A stretch of 64,000 bases of DNA, taken from assembly GCA_004352715.1 (NCBI GenBank), contig SCFE01000077.1:829986-893985 (forward strand), given 5' to 3'. Under the pieces are notes generated by a model, which saw nothing but the letters and a program-made list of their open reading frames with translations, was not told where the DNA came from and ran no database searches. The first letter of the stretch is position 1. Each line of letters opens with the position of its first letter. This DNA is from Hofstenia miamia. Its lineage: Eukaryota > Xenacoelomorpha > Acoela. The translations under genes and the position numbers were made by a program. This document shows, in pieces, positions 1-10,996 of the stretch.

Positions 1-228
1 ATATTTTTGTGGATTCCACAAAACTTCGGAAGAGAATTTTATTTCGATTGTCTATTTTTGTGGATTCCACAAAACTTCGGAAGAGAATTTTATTTCGATT
101 GTCTATTTTTGTGGATTCCACAAAATGCTGAAATTTGCTGTTTCATTTGTAAAATATTTTTGTGGATTCCACAAAACTTTAGAAGAGAATTGTTTAACTT
201 GGTTATTATTTTTGTGGATTCCACAAAA
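1..228. repeat. Palindrome-bearing 51-bp minisatellite
   Basis: Five copies of the 19-nt motif TTTTGTGGATTCCACAAAA lie at 5-23, 56-74, 107-125, 158-176 and 210-228. The spacing is 51, 51, 51 and 52 bp. Each motif is a perfect 9-bp inverted repeat around one central base. The first two complete units also share the same spacer (aacttcggaagagaatttt and onward). The last two spacers have diverged while the palindrome stayed intact. The array may continue to the left of the window. Because 51 is divisible by 3 the array stays open in one frame as a 17-residue repeat, but nothing else suggests coding. Confidence 0.9.
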
Positions 229-2034
229 TATTTGAAATTTTTTGAAACTAAAATATTAATACTAAAAATGGAAAATGTGATTTATTCCATTTTTATGTGA
301 CTCTATGTTTAATGAGGTTGATGTAGTTTGTATCGCCTATCAGAACTTCGTTCGTTTTTTTGAATTGTTTTTCTAAAAGCTTCGGCGCTAAAACTTTTGC
401 AATATTTCGGCGACAAAACGTTTGGATTAATGTAGATCGTGAATATCGATGGTGGGGGGTGTAGCAGTGAGGTTAACTTTCATGTGACATGAGGTTGATT
501 AATTAGCATCGGGCGTGATAATGGGATTGCGGCACGTGGTACCTCATTGACATAGAGCAAGCGGACAATACAGCGACTAATTGACAACTGATGATAAGAA
601 TCTAGGAGCAAACATTTCAAAAGTGGTATTTTGCCAGATTAGCTTTAGTTCAGAAATGCAGGTGCTAGGATATGAGCCCTTTTTTTCTAACTATATTCTC
701 TTAGCGCAAATGGCTAAGCATCAAGCTACTTAAAATTCTAAAAAGCATATCTTCTTTATTTGTGCCTGGTTTCCTTCAAAGTCGAGGAAAAATTTTTTGG
801 TTAATACTGAGGGATTCAACAAAGTGTTACTGTTCGATTTCGCTACTGCTGATCATGTTCATGTTAGTCAAAAATGCAGATAAAATAACTTATTTTACTG
901 AGAATACAGTAACATTTGATATGTATATACTTTTGAGACTGACCAATTATTTATACTAATGATGGGTTATTATATGCATTAGCAGATTGGAGAAACAAAA
1001 TAGATATTTTAAAGGCATTAAAATTAATAAATCGCAATACATTATTTAGGAAGCTACAAAATATCTATACAATTGAAGAAACTACAACAAAACTTTAAAA
1101 ATCTTTTATAAACCATTTGACAACAATAGAATAGAATTTCTTATTGAGTGTAGTAATTAAACTCAACAAAAGCTGATAATACTACACTTAATGCGTCAAT
1201 AATAACATGAAGTACAAAAAGCAATAAAACACAACAAAAATATGGAAACAGAATTTACAGTTTACCCAGTTTATTGCTTATTATTTTAGCCGTAGACTCG
1301 ATTTCAGGGATATATTGCTTCCAGACGTAGTCACTGATTTAAATTTTAAATTTCTTGCGACTTTTGATTCGTTTCAATTTGTAAGTTATTTCATTGTTCA
1401 ATTGTTGAGTTTAAAAATAAATTTTTAAGAAAATGTTTTTTAAACTTCTCTTCTGAATTTAGAAGTCCTCGAACTATAAGTTGAATGCGCATATAGCGGG
1501 AATTGTAGTTTACTGTAAGGTTAACACTAATTTGAAATATCCCAAAATTTTGTTAATGAAAAGTACCTTATGAAATATGAAGCATCGTCTTGATTAGAAT
1601 ATGAACTTTTGTCGCTCATTATGAATGTTTGCTGTCCATTTAATTTGTGAGTCGATCTTATTTATTAAAGAGTGGTTTATGTCATTAAATAAAACAGAGA
1701 AAGAACATATAAACAGAATTTTTAGTTGGTACATAAGAACAATGCTTAACATCAAAAGGCAACAGACTATAGAAGTAGTAATATTAAGGGAGACCCCGTC
1801 TCATTGGGACACCCTGAAGTTCTCGTAACACTTAGCTGATTCACGGATATTGGAGGAGTGGTTTTAGTGACTCACCAGTTGATTGACATTTCCGCTAATG
1901 GGTTTTCAGTGACGTCAGATATTTTTAAGTGTATCTACTAATGGATTTCAATTAGTGATGCTTTTAATTGATTTTCATGATTCATGTTAGGGCCATTTTT
2001 TGGTATGTCTAATTTGACTTTGATAATATCACAA
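229..2034. other. Non-coding AT-rich stretch
   Basis: No recognisable gene. Open frames are short and have no family resemblance. The only structured part I can identify is the dispersed repeat at 1121-1292, listed separately. The stretch ends at a 30-N gap (2035-2064). Confidence 0.6.
1121..1292 (+). repeat. Dispersed repeat family A, copy 1
   Basis: This segment matches the reverse complement of 10815-10996. Shared landmarks in order are gaatagaatttcttatt, gtgtagta, ctcaacaaaagctg, taatactacacttaatgcgt, caataa and cagtttacccagtttattgc. Similarity is clear but diverged. The pentanucleotide-rich gaata start resembles the simple-repeat tail of some LINEs or SINEs. No coding part is visible, so the class is unknown. 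Confidence 0.7.
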
Positions 2035-2064
2035 NNNNNNNNNNNNNNNNNNNNNNNNNNNNNN
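2035..2064. other. Assembly gap, 30 N
   Basis: Run of 30 N. Open frames crossing it are not evidence for a gene. Confidence 0.98.
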
Positions 2065-2847
2065 TTCATCTTTTATCAACTTTTCCACGTTGTTCACTCT
2101 TACTTGCTTTTTATAATGTTATATGGTTGCATACATTACATGGCTTTTCCGACTTTCACTGCTTTGTTGACTATTACATGTTTTTTCAACTTCATTTGAT
2201 TTACGGGCAATGTTTATGCGTTTGTATGCGTAACATGGTGTTCCACTCTTCCAATGTATTATATCGCAAAATTCTGCATTTGATCTAAATGTAATAAACT
2301 TAAAACGCATATATAGGCGAATAAATATAAAAATCGTTTTAAACAAAAATGCTTTTGGTAAAATAGAAATATTACATCAATGGACATGGGCGAATAAAAT
2401 AAACCATTAACATAAAAATTGTTTAAAATAAAAACGGGTACAATGGAAAGAGAAATATTACAACACTGTATATAACCGGTGATAGTAAAATATGGAAAAC
2501 CTATTGCAATGTAATTTGCATTGTTAGTTAAAAAAATTATTGCGTCTAAATAATTCTCATTAGTCAATTCAAACAATCGCAAAAGTAATTAAAAAACATT
2601 TTGACTTTTTCATAATTTACCTTTAATCAAAGGCGTATATAAAATTTACATCGTAATTCGCATTGTTAGTTAAAAATCATTATAATTAAATAATCCCACT
2701 CACTCATTTGCAATAAATTAAACATATTCGATTATACACAATACTCGATAAAACATCTATGCATTGAAACTAATTTAAAAAGGAGAATAAACTTGTACAA
2801 AGGAAATGTTTATAGACACATAAAACCGTTAATACATAATATTGCTC
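2065..2847. repeat. Non-coding DNA with diverged internal duplications
   Basis: No gene seen. The stretch contains degenerate local duplications. A block beginning ggcgaataaa and ending gaaatattaca occurs at about 2307-2374 and again at about 2388-2460. The string gcattgttagttaaaaa occurs near 2517 and 2660. These look like decayed tandem copies of an AT-rich unit of unknown nature. Confidence 0.45.
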
Positions 2848-3847
2848 NNNNNNNNNNNNNNNNNNNNNNNNNNNNNNNNNNNNNNNNNNNNNNNNNNNNN
2901 NNNNNNNNNNNNNNNNNNNNNNNNNNNNNNNNNNNNNNNNNNNNNNNNNNNNNNNNNNNNNNNNNNNNNNNNNNNNNNNNNNNNNNNNNNNNNNNNNNNN
3001 NNNNNNNNNNNNNNNNNNNNNNNNNNNNNNNNNNNNNNNNNNNNNNNNNNNNNNNNNNNNNNNNNNNNNNNNNNNNNNNNNNNNNNNNNNNNNNNNNNNN
3101 NNNNNNNNNNNNNNNNNNNNNNNNNNNNNNNNNNNNNNNNNNNNNNNNNNNNNNNNNNNNNNNNNNNNNNNNNNNNNNNNNNNNNNNNNNNNNNNNNNNN
3201 NNNNNNNNNNNNNNNNNNNNNNNNNNNNNNNNNNNNNNNNNNNNNNNNNNNNNNNNNNNNNNNNNNNNNNNNNNNNNNNNNNNNNNNNNNNNNNNNNNNN
3301 NNNNNNNNNNNNNNNNNNNNNNNNNNNNNNNNNNNNNNNNNNNNNNNNNNNNNNNNNNNNNNNNNNNNNNNNNNNNNNNNNNNNNNNNNNNNNNNNNNNN
3401 NNNNNNNNNNNNNNNNNNNNNNNNNNNNNNNNNNNNNNNNNNNNNNNNNNNNNNNNNNNNNNNNNNNNNNNNNNNNNNNNNNNNNNNNNNNNNNNNNNNN
3501 NNNNNNNNNNNNNNNNNNNNNNNNNNNNNNNNNNNNNNNNNNNNNNNNNNNNNNNNNNNNNNNNNNNNNNNNNNNNNNNNNNNNNNNNNNNNNNNNNNNN
3601 NNNNNNNNNNNNNNNNNNNNNNNNNNNNNNNNNNNNNNNNNNNNNNNNNNNNNNNNNNNNNNNNNNNNNNNNNNNNNNNNNNNNNNNNNNNNNNNNNNNN
3701 NNNNNNNNNNNNNNNNNNNNNNNNNNNNNNNNNNNNNNNNNNNNNNNNNNNNNNNNNNNNNNNNNNNNNNNNNNNNNNNNNNNNNNNNNNNNNNNNNNNN
3801 NNNNNNNNNNNNNNNNNNNNNNNNNNNNNNNNNNNNNNNNNNNNNNN
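2848..3847. other. Assembly gap, 1000 N
   Basis: Exactly 1000 N, so the length is probably a placeholder. Apparent open frames through it are artefacts. Confidence 0.99.
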
Positions 3848-4246
3848 TAAAACCTTCGTAATCATAAGCATAACGATTATTTTAATTGATTATATCGCCA
3901 ACTTATGACATCTGCTTCACTCAATATTGCCCATTAGCTGGAGTTTTCTGTCATAACAGCAAGGGCAGTGCACAACTTGTGTTTCTTCAACCTAAAAATT
4001 TGTAACAGATTATTGCAAGCTTTCGAAATCGTAATTCTTTGCAGCAAACAGTTAAATTTATTAAATTAATTATATATATAAACAACAAATTTAATTCTGA
4101 CGAATGAGTGAAATTGAATATCCGGTTGGATTTGGATTTCTAGACTCACATAATTCAAAGGTTTATACTTTGTTTTACATTGTTTTATTTTAGGTATGAA
4201 AAAAAGGTAATAAAAAAGTAAACTACTTCAGTGTGAATGTAGTTAA
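3848..4246. other. Non-coding flank of Gypsy-1
   Basis: AT-rich DNA between the gap and the 5' LTR. No gene, RNA or recognisable repeat seen. Confidence 0.6.
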
Positions 4247-4415
4247 TGTGGTTAACTAGGCTTGGTACAACGGTAAACAAGTTTCCCAACAACCTTCCCT
4301 TAAGGCGTCCGTACAGTCATTGTACTGTTTGGTTAATATCTTTTAATTGTATATATAGTTCAGTAATTTTAATAAATCTTACAACAGTCTTTAATTTGTC
4401 TCAGTTAACATTACA
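4247..4415 (+). repeat. Gypsy-1 5' LTR
   Basis: 169 bp, beginning TGTGGTTAACTAGG and ending AACATTACA. It aligns over its full length with 8238-8406 with scattered substitutions, so the insertion is not very recent. The following TAGTGACAGAGG corresponds to the Gypsy-2 primer site TGGTGACAGAGG with G changed to A, so this copy has a damaged primer-binding site. Confidence 0.92.
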
Positions 4416-4431
4416 TAGTGACAGAGGTGAG

Positions 4432-5088
4432 ATGTCTTTTGATACATTAAAGCCTAATTATCTTAACGTGGAAAGTTCCAACATCACAGCCGAATGGCAA
4501 AAATGGAAACGAGATTTCAAACTATTTATGGAAGCGACTGAAGTAGATGAAAAGTCCTGAAAGGTCAAAATCGGTGTCCTTCTTAGATGCATCGGTGATC
4601 AGGCGAATGAGATTTTTAACAACTTTATATGGTCCAGAAATTAGGATAAGAAAAAATTTGACGACGTTATCAAAAAATCAACATTGAATATAGACGACTC
4701 CAGGAACGACTGCTAAGGGAACCCAACATTGATTTACAGAGAACCATTCAATTCTGCAGAGTTGCCGAAGAAGCGGAGGAGCAATCTAGATTATTATTAA
4801 ACAATTCAGAAGTAGACGACTCTGAATGTGAAAAAAGAGTTTGACACAATTCGTAACAACATAAGAAGTTTGAAATCAACAAACGATCAAGAATTTTAAT
4901 GCAGACAGTGTGGTAGGCAGCACAAGCCGAGGTCGTGTCCTGCCTTTGGTAAATCATGTAGGAACTGTGGGAAACCCAACCACTTCGCAACAAAGTGTCG
5001 TGCCCCATTACAAAGAACAATATGTAATGTCTACAGACCTAGAGAAATCCAAGAGCTAGACGAATTTGAAAGTGATTCTGAATATTAG
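4432..5088 (+). pseudogene. Gypsy-1 gag, broken
   Basis: Gag packages element RNA into virus-like particles. The ATG at 4432 opens a frame that ends at a TGA at 4558-4560, where the Gypsy-2 copy has a Cys codon. Further stops follow (for example the TAG after the WSRN residues near 4641). Compared with Gypsy-2, about 260 bp is missing near 4677, removing the middle of the capsid region. A CX2CX4HX4C zinc knuckle survives at 4957-4998 (Cys-Arg-Asn-Cys ... His ... Cys). The frame ends at TAG 5086-5088 after an acidic tail. Confidence 0.85.
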
Positions 5089-5538
5089 TACGACTCGATA
5101 AACAAAAATAGAACATACCAACAAAATCACAACGAAATAATTACTACAGTCAAGATGCATGAGGTGCCCATTAAAATGAAAGTTGACTCGGGAGCTCAAT
5201 GCAACGTCCTGCCCTATGCCACAGTCAAAGAAATTTTGAAAAGAACTCAAACTAAAATCCAGATTCACAGATGTAACTCAAAACTTACCGGATATGGTGA
5301 TCAATCGATTCCTGTAATGGGGCAAATAAAGGTTCCAATTTATATCGGACGAAAAAATAGATGCCTAAACACAAAATTTCTAGTGGTTCCAAAGAAAACT
5401 AAGCAAATAATAGGTCTTACCACATCATTAGAAGCTGAGATTCTCGGAGTTACATTTTTGAAAGGTCAAATAAATGAGGTGCACTGTGTGAATGATGTCC
5501 CATCGAACCATTTTCGGCTAAAGCCCGGAAAAATATAA
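5089..5538 (+). pseudogene. Gypsy-1 pol: aspartic protease region
   Basis: Retropepsin-type protease, which processes the polyprotein. The active-site motif V-DSGA-QCN has its Asp codon at 5185-5187, and the frame is open from about 5110 to the TAA at 5536-5538. The usual second landmark of the fold appears late as an ILGVTFL stretch. Homologous residues occur in Gypsy-2 at 15925-16308 with few changes. The frame then breaks before reverse transcriptase, so no functional pol can be made. Confidence 0.85.
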
Positions 5539-6862
5539 GATTAAACGCACTCGGGCCGAATAACAAATGCTATCAAATTCTTGAAAATTACCAAGATGTT
5601 TTCACTGGATATGGATGTATAGACCAGCAATATGAGATACCACTTCAGCAGAATTGGAAACCAGTAATGCACCCTCCTCGAAGATATCCACTCTCAATTT
5701 TGCCAAATTAAAGAAGAGGCTTAAAGAACTTGAAAACCCTTATATCAAAGGTTGATCATCCTACCAATGGAAAAATTTTTTTTCCGTGGTGGACCTTTCC
5801 AATTGCTATTGGCATATTCCTCTTACCAAAAAATCGTCGCTACTGTGTACCTTCAATACACCTATGGGCAGATACTGTTGGAAACGATTACCATTCGGTT
5901 TGGCATCAGCTTCGGACAAGTCTTAGGCAATGGTAGACAAACATTTTGGCGACATTCCCAATGTTGTTGCTATACAGGACGACATTTGCATCGCTACGGA
6001 AACAGAGTATGAACATTTTCAAACACTAGAAACCGTATTTAAAAAGGCGCGCGAACTAATCATCAAATTCAATTGGCGACATTCCCAATGTTGTTGCTAT
6101 ACAAGACGACATTTGCATCGCTACGGAAACAGAGGATGAACATTTTCAAACACTAGAAACCATATTTAAAAGGGAGCATGAACGAAACATCAAATTCAAT
6201 AGAGCTAAGCTACAATTAATGAAGAATAACATCAAGTACATGGGATTCATTGTTAGCAGAACAGGATTCTACCCAGATACGCAAAAAATCAATGTAATTC
6301 GAGATTTCGATGCACCTTCGGACAAGAAATCACTACAGCCGCTGCTTCGCATGGTAAATTACATCTCAGAATTCATTCCGAACTATTCAAGGATTACCAC
6401 ACCACTTAGACAATTGTTAAAGAAAGATGTACCATTTCTATGGAATTAGCAGCACACAGATGCATTGCACCAAATAATCTATTTTCTTACATCAGAACCA
6501 GTTCTTCGTCATTTTGATAACAAGTTGCCAATTACATTACAAACGGATGCTTCAAGTTTCGCACTAGGCGCATGCCTTCTTCAAGAAAACAAACCTGTAG
6601 CGTATGCCGCCAGATCCATGACTCCCAACGAAGAAAACTACTCACAAATCGAAAAGGAATTACTGGCTATAACCTAAGCATGTACCCATTTTCAACAATA
6701 CACATATGGGCGGGATGTCAAAGTGGAATCAGACCATAAGCCTCTCGAAGCTCTTCAAAACACGCCTTTAGCAACATGTTCTCCTAGAATCCATATATCC
6801 TCCTAAAATCCAAAGACTCTTCGCTATGCTGCAAAAGTACCCATCTCTGAAAATAACGTAAA
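5539..6862 (+). pseudogene. Gypsy-1 pol: reverse transcriptase and RNase H, frameshifted
   Basis: Reverse transcriptase remnants run in several frames: the entry region with PPRRYPLSIL (about 5670), the palm with catalytic Asp-Asp at 5978-5983 in an IQDDICIA context, and the thumb (RTGFYPDT, SEFIPNYS). RNase H follows, with the TDAS catalytic context near 6545 and KELLAIT before a stop at 6675-6677 where Gypsy-2 has Tyr. A 127-bp tandem duplication repeats the catalytic Asp-Asp and shifts the frame. The residue before the catalytic pair is not the usual Tyr, and related Gypsy clades also vary there. Confidence 0.87.
5946..6199 (+). repeat. 127-bp tandem duplication inside Gypsy-1 reverse transcriptase
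   Basis: 5946-6072 and 6073-6199 are near-identical, both starting ttggcgacattcccaatg and both containing the catalytic gacgac (5978 and 6105). Because 127 is not a multiple of 3, it destroys the reading frame. Gypsy-2 has a single copy here (near 15240-15370), so the duplication arose after the two copies separated. Confidence 0.9.
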
Positions 6863-6865
6863 GAA

Positions 6866-8225
6866 TTGGTATTTGCCAACACACTATCTAGACTACCACT
6901 GGCAAAAGTCAAGTCAAGTAGCATCGAGGAAGAATTGGCTCTATCTATTCACTCAGTAGCAATGAACGACTGTACAACAATCAGAATGATCAAATACGAA
7001 ACAAATGCAGATAAAGACGCTAAGGAAATTTTAAGCTATATATCAACTTCGTGGCCTCAGCGCAATCAGATAAGAAGTGAAGAACAGAAGCAAAAGGAAA
7101 AAATCAAACATGAGCTGTACTCAAAGGACGGATGCATTTTACGTCAAGAACAGATATACATACTGAAAACGTGTCGCAAACAGGTGTTGAAAGAATTTGA
7201 CAGATCATACATGGGAATTGTGAAAACAAAAAAACTATGTAGACAGTTCGTATTCTGGCTGAGGATGTCATATGACGTCGAGAAATTTATCAACAATTGC
7301 GATGATTGCAGAATGCATCAATCCAACTACAAGAAAGAGAAATTATTGTTACATGAGAGACCCTCCCTTCCATTCAGAAAGGTAGGAATAGATATAGCTG
7401 AAATTTGTTGCAAACTTTTTCTAATTTGCGTTGACTACTTTTCTAGATTCCTAATAGTTGAAAAATCTGCAAGCAAGTCTGCAGCATCAGTGATCGATAA
7501 GTTTAAAGACATTATTTGTATCATGGCATACCTCACATGGTTATAGCTGACAACAATCCATTTGGTTCATACGAATTTAGGAAATTCTTAGAGCAGTTTG
7601 GGATAAACCTAGTTACCAGCAGTCCACGATATCCTCAATCAAACGGAATGGCTGAAACGAGTGTTCAAACATTTAAGATGTTCTACAAAAAAGGCATTGA
7701 TTTCCGCCTATCACTATTGGATTACAACAATACTCCCTTGTCATTTTCAGCATTGTCTCCTGCACAACTCCTTTTTAACCACAGACTTCGATCAAACGAT
7801 CTCATATCAAAAAAATTACTAAAACCCGTAATATTTGAGAAGCCAATGCATAGGAAAAGGAAGAGCGCTACAAAAGAAAGGAATTAGAATGCTACAATAA
7901 GTCAGCCAGGGATCTCCCAGAAATACATTCTGGCGAATATGTAAGAGTAACCACGCTGGACAACAGAATTGGAAAGATAATTGCAAAAGGTTCTACTCCA
8001 CGGTCCTATCTAATAAAGGTCAATGACAAAATAATTCGTAGAAACCGACGACATGTAATTCCCTTAAAAAACAATGGATACATCGATAGATCAATGGTAC
8101 GATTGGGATTGGCCAAATTTAGATAAAGGAGAAAGGGAAGATGAACAAAAGAAATGTGAACATGATCGTCTAACTGAAATAATACCTCGTCACAAATCAA
8201 CTAGGAATAGAAAGCCACCCGACTT
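6866..8225 (+). pseudogene. Gypsy-1 pol: integrase, frameshifted
   Basis: Integrase inserts the cDNA. The 226-codon frame (6866-7546) carries the RNase H/integrase linker and the zinc-binding domain, with its Cys pair in NNCDDCRMH. The catalytic core begins at GIDIAE (about 7387). A frameshift near 7516-7546 moves the rest to 7516-7887, which has the second Asp (IADNN) and the catalytic Glu in SNGMAET. The C-terminal part after 7887 continues in another frame with GEYVRV and RRNRRHVIP, typical of this clade's integrase tail. Confidence 0.87.
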
Positions 8226-8237
8226 CTATAGATGTCC

Positions 8238-8406
8238 TGTGGCTAACTAGGCTTGGTACAAAGGCAAACAAGTTTCCCAACAACCTTCTCTTAAGGCGTC
8301 CGTCCAGTCAATGTACTGTTTGGTTGATATCTTTTAATTGTATATATAGTTCAATAACTTTCTTAAGTCTTACAACAGTCTTTAATTTGTCTCACTTAAC
8401 ATTACA
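8238..8406 (+). repeat. Gypsy-1 3' LTR
   Basis: 169 bp, beginning TGTGGCTAACTAGG and ending AACATTACA. It is the same length as the 5' LTR. Differences between the two are scattered point changes. Confidence 0.92.
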
Positions 8407-10698
8407 CAGTAAAGGTGCTCCTCCAAGCATGAATTACAAAAGCGTTTTTAATAAACTTAATTCCAGGCTGGCTTTTGTTTTCTTCCTATGGACACCTTTC
8501 TCAATCACTACTTGTGATCTCGATTAGGTTACCGTATTTTCATTTATCTTATTTCACCCTTTGTTTATACTTCCTCACAAGCCCTCAATGCTTGTGTTTG
8601 AAGTATTGAGCTAGTTGATATGTTAATAAGCAGAAGTTGTAAGATCTGCTCAAAGCAGACAGTAAAATTTGACAGTACAAAATAATTGATTATAAAATAA
8701 TATCATTTCATTTAGACACTCGGTAGCTGGTTAATCATGAAATATACAAACTCATGGAATTTACTACATAGTTATTAAGTAACGAATTAGTAATCATTTT
8801 TGCTGACCTACAGTATCTAGAGTTGATAAAATGAAACAACCTTAGAAATTAAGATACTGCAGAATATTTCCAATGAAGTGCTTTTCATCTATAGAGGAAC
8901 TGAAAGTAGCATTAACTCGAAGCACTATATCAACTAGTGCTAAAACGTTATTGCCCACTTGTAAATAAGATAGCTTATAAAGTATTAATCCCATTTTATA
9001 AGAACCTTTTAGTGAAATGCACAAATATAGAAAAAGTCCAAGTTAAACAATTGAAAATAAAACAAAGCAAAGCATTTTTTCATTTGTTTTTGACTCAGAG
9101 AACCACCATCCAACTTATGCATATTTTTTTCTATGTGAACTACATTATTTAGTTCACTACAAATGTAAATGAGCTGTTTATATGCTAGTACTGATAAAGC
9201 TGAGCATAGTATTTGGTCCGACATCAATTGTCTTTATTGAATTTATATAAGCTTAATCATCAAACAAATGAGAGTATTTGCCGAGGAAATAGCAAAATTA
9301 ATCTCAAAAATGCATTTTTTCTTATGTATTGTTTAATTCAGCAAGTTTACTAAAAAGGCTTAACTCCTTAATACAACCTCAAATTTAGCATGTAGAAATG
9401 TTTGGTCATTGATTGTATTATTGCTTCATCAGGATTAGGCAAGTAATTTTGGTGTCATTAAAGGGGAGCGCATTAAAAAAACCCCCTTTGCATGCATAAT
9501 TAATTATTAGAATTAACTTCATGAATTGAATTCTTATACCTGTTTTTGTATAGCTTACCTTACTTCGACTTGGATTGATTCCTTAGTCATTTTCAAAATG
9601 TGCGCATTCATTACTGACTGCATTTCATTACTTACTGCTGCAATTTAAATAAATGCAATGATGGATATGTATTGCGCTACCATGGCATTTTAAATGTGCA
9701 AGGAAAAATATTGAAAATCGCAAGTATAATTTTTATCACCTAGTAATGTTCAGAACGAATGTGGTCGTTATTTTCATCCAAATTTAAAAGCTGTACCTGT
9801 TTTTAACTTGGTGGAGAATGTAAATTAAAATAACATTACAAACAAGTCTAATCTCACAGAAAGTACATCTACAAATTTAATATTTGATTGGAAGTCTTTC
9901 AAAGCAAAAGTTAAACAAAACTGACTATATATCCAATATTTAAAGACCTTTGAAATTCAAAGAGAAACCAAGTTATTACTCAACAAATTTACAAAAAATA
10001 CACTAAACATAAATGCCAAAATCTAAATGTTTTGTCGTTATAAACTACATGTAGAATTTCTTTAAGAATTTCTTTTTAAAAATAATTCGCATTTATTAAG
10101 ATATAGGTATATCTTGACGCTTAGGATAAACTCTAGTTTTTATTTTCAATGCAGAAATCTATCCGTACAGAATATATTAGGAAACGAATTACAGAAGGAA
10201 CCCACTTATTTTCATAGACATTTCAAAGAATGAATTGCTGAAGAGCCCCACCAACGATACGGGCCAGCTAAGAATGATGCTACACAATGTCGGGATGAAA
10301 ATATGCACCTTCCCTCTAATTGAAAGCAATTGTATAACTTAGGAGTAGAACTCTATTCGAGTTAATGCTTAAGCGTTCTAGTATTTTAAAGAACATATTC
10401 ATATTGATAGATCTTCAATTGTATGAGCATATTTGATTATAAAAATATAGCATGACCTCAACCGTCATATTTCAATATGATACACAATTATTCAAAAAGC
10501 TGCAATGTAGATTTAATATGTGGCAGCATATGCTGCAGTCGAATAGAAGAATCAGCTTAAGGAAGGCTTCATTAAAACTTTGGATACAGCAGCGTCATTT
10601 AATGTTATCCAAAAGCCACTTTTTATTCAACTCGGTTCGCTTCGGTATCACTCAAAATATCGCAATATCAAAAAACGAAAAATCAATAGCATATTTGG

Positions 10699-10731
<33 letters not shown>

Positions 10732-10996
10732 GATTTTTTAATCCTCAATTTATTGACTTATATGAATTTAATAATACCTGTACTCATTTTTTAGTTTCTA
10801 ATTGTACTACATTAATTAGCAATAAACTGGGTAAACTGATAATTCCGAATCCATGTTTTTTGTTATTATGTTTTTATAGTTTTTGTGTATTTTATGTTGT
10901 TATTGACGCATTAAGTGTAGTATTAGCAGCTTTTGTTGAGGTGTATAATTATGCCAATGTACTACACTTAATAAGAAATTCTATTCTATTCTATTC
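8407..10996. other. Non-coding stretch with (TA)n
   Basis: No convincing gene. There is a (TA)n run at about 10702-10724. The open frame that begins at 10452 crosses the microsatellite and a gap and is not credible. The right end holds dispersed repeat A copy 2. CpG frequency here looks ordinary (about 26 in the first 2 kb by eye), which is a useful comparison for the CpG-poor block further on. Confidence 0.6.
10815..10996 (-). repeat. Dispersed repeat family A, copy 2
   Basis: Reverse complement of the family seen at 1121-1292. On the minus strand it begins with (gaata)n directly at the gap edge, then gtgtagta, ctcaacaaaagctg, taatactacacttaatgcgt and cagtttacccagtttattgc. The repeat may continue into the gap. 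Confidence 0.7.

Larger units (their letters stand above)
4247..8406 (+). mobile_element. Gypsy-1: Ty3/Gypsy LTR retrotransposon, decayed, both LTRs present
   Basis: A near full-length LTR element of 4160 bp in the order LTR, gag, protease, reverse transcriptase, RNase H, integrase, LTR. The LTRs are 169 bp each, begin TGTGG and end TTACA. The pol order with integrase last and the K02A2.6/Mag-like integrase place it in Ty3/Gypsy; no env-like frame is seen. It is non-functional: gag has a deletion and stops, reverse transcriptase has a 127-bp internal duplication, and pol has several stops and frameshifts. I could not find a clean target-site duplication (gttaa before, cagta after). Gypsy-2 (14033-17500, minus) is another copy of the same family and is open in several places where this one is broken. 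Confidence 0.93.

Noticed and set aside
7-300. 97-codon frame across the palindromic array, with a 17-residue repeat
   Set aside because: Openness follows from the 51-bp period; later spacers diverge without regard to codons.
2793-3908. Long open frames through N runs (also at 10452-12092, 12947-14041, 44776-46130 and 62078-63170)
   Set aside because: Their length comes from N codons; the real sequence on either side is short and shows no continuous domain.
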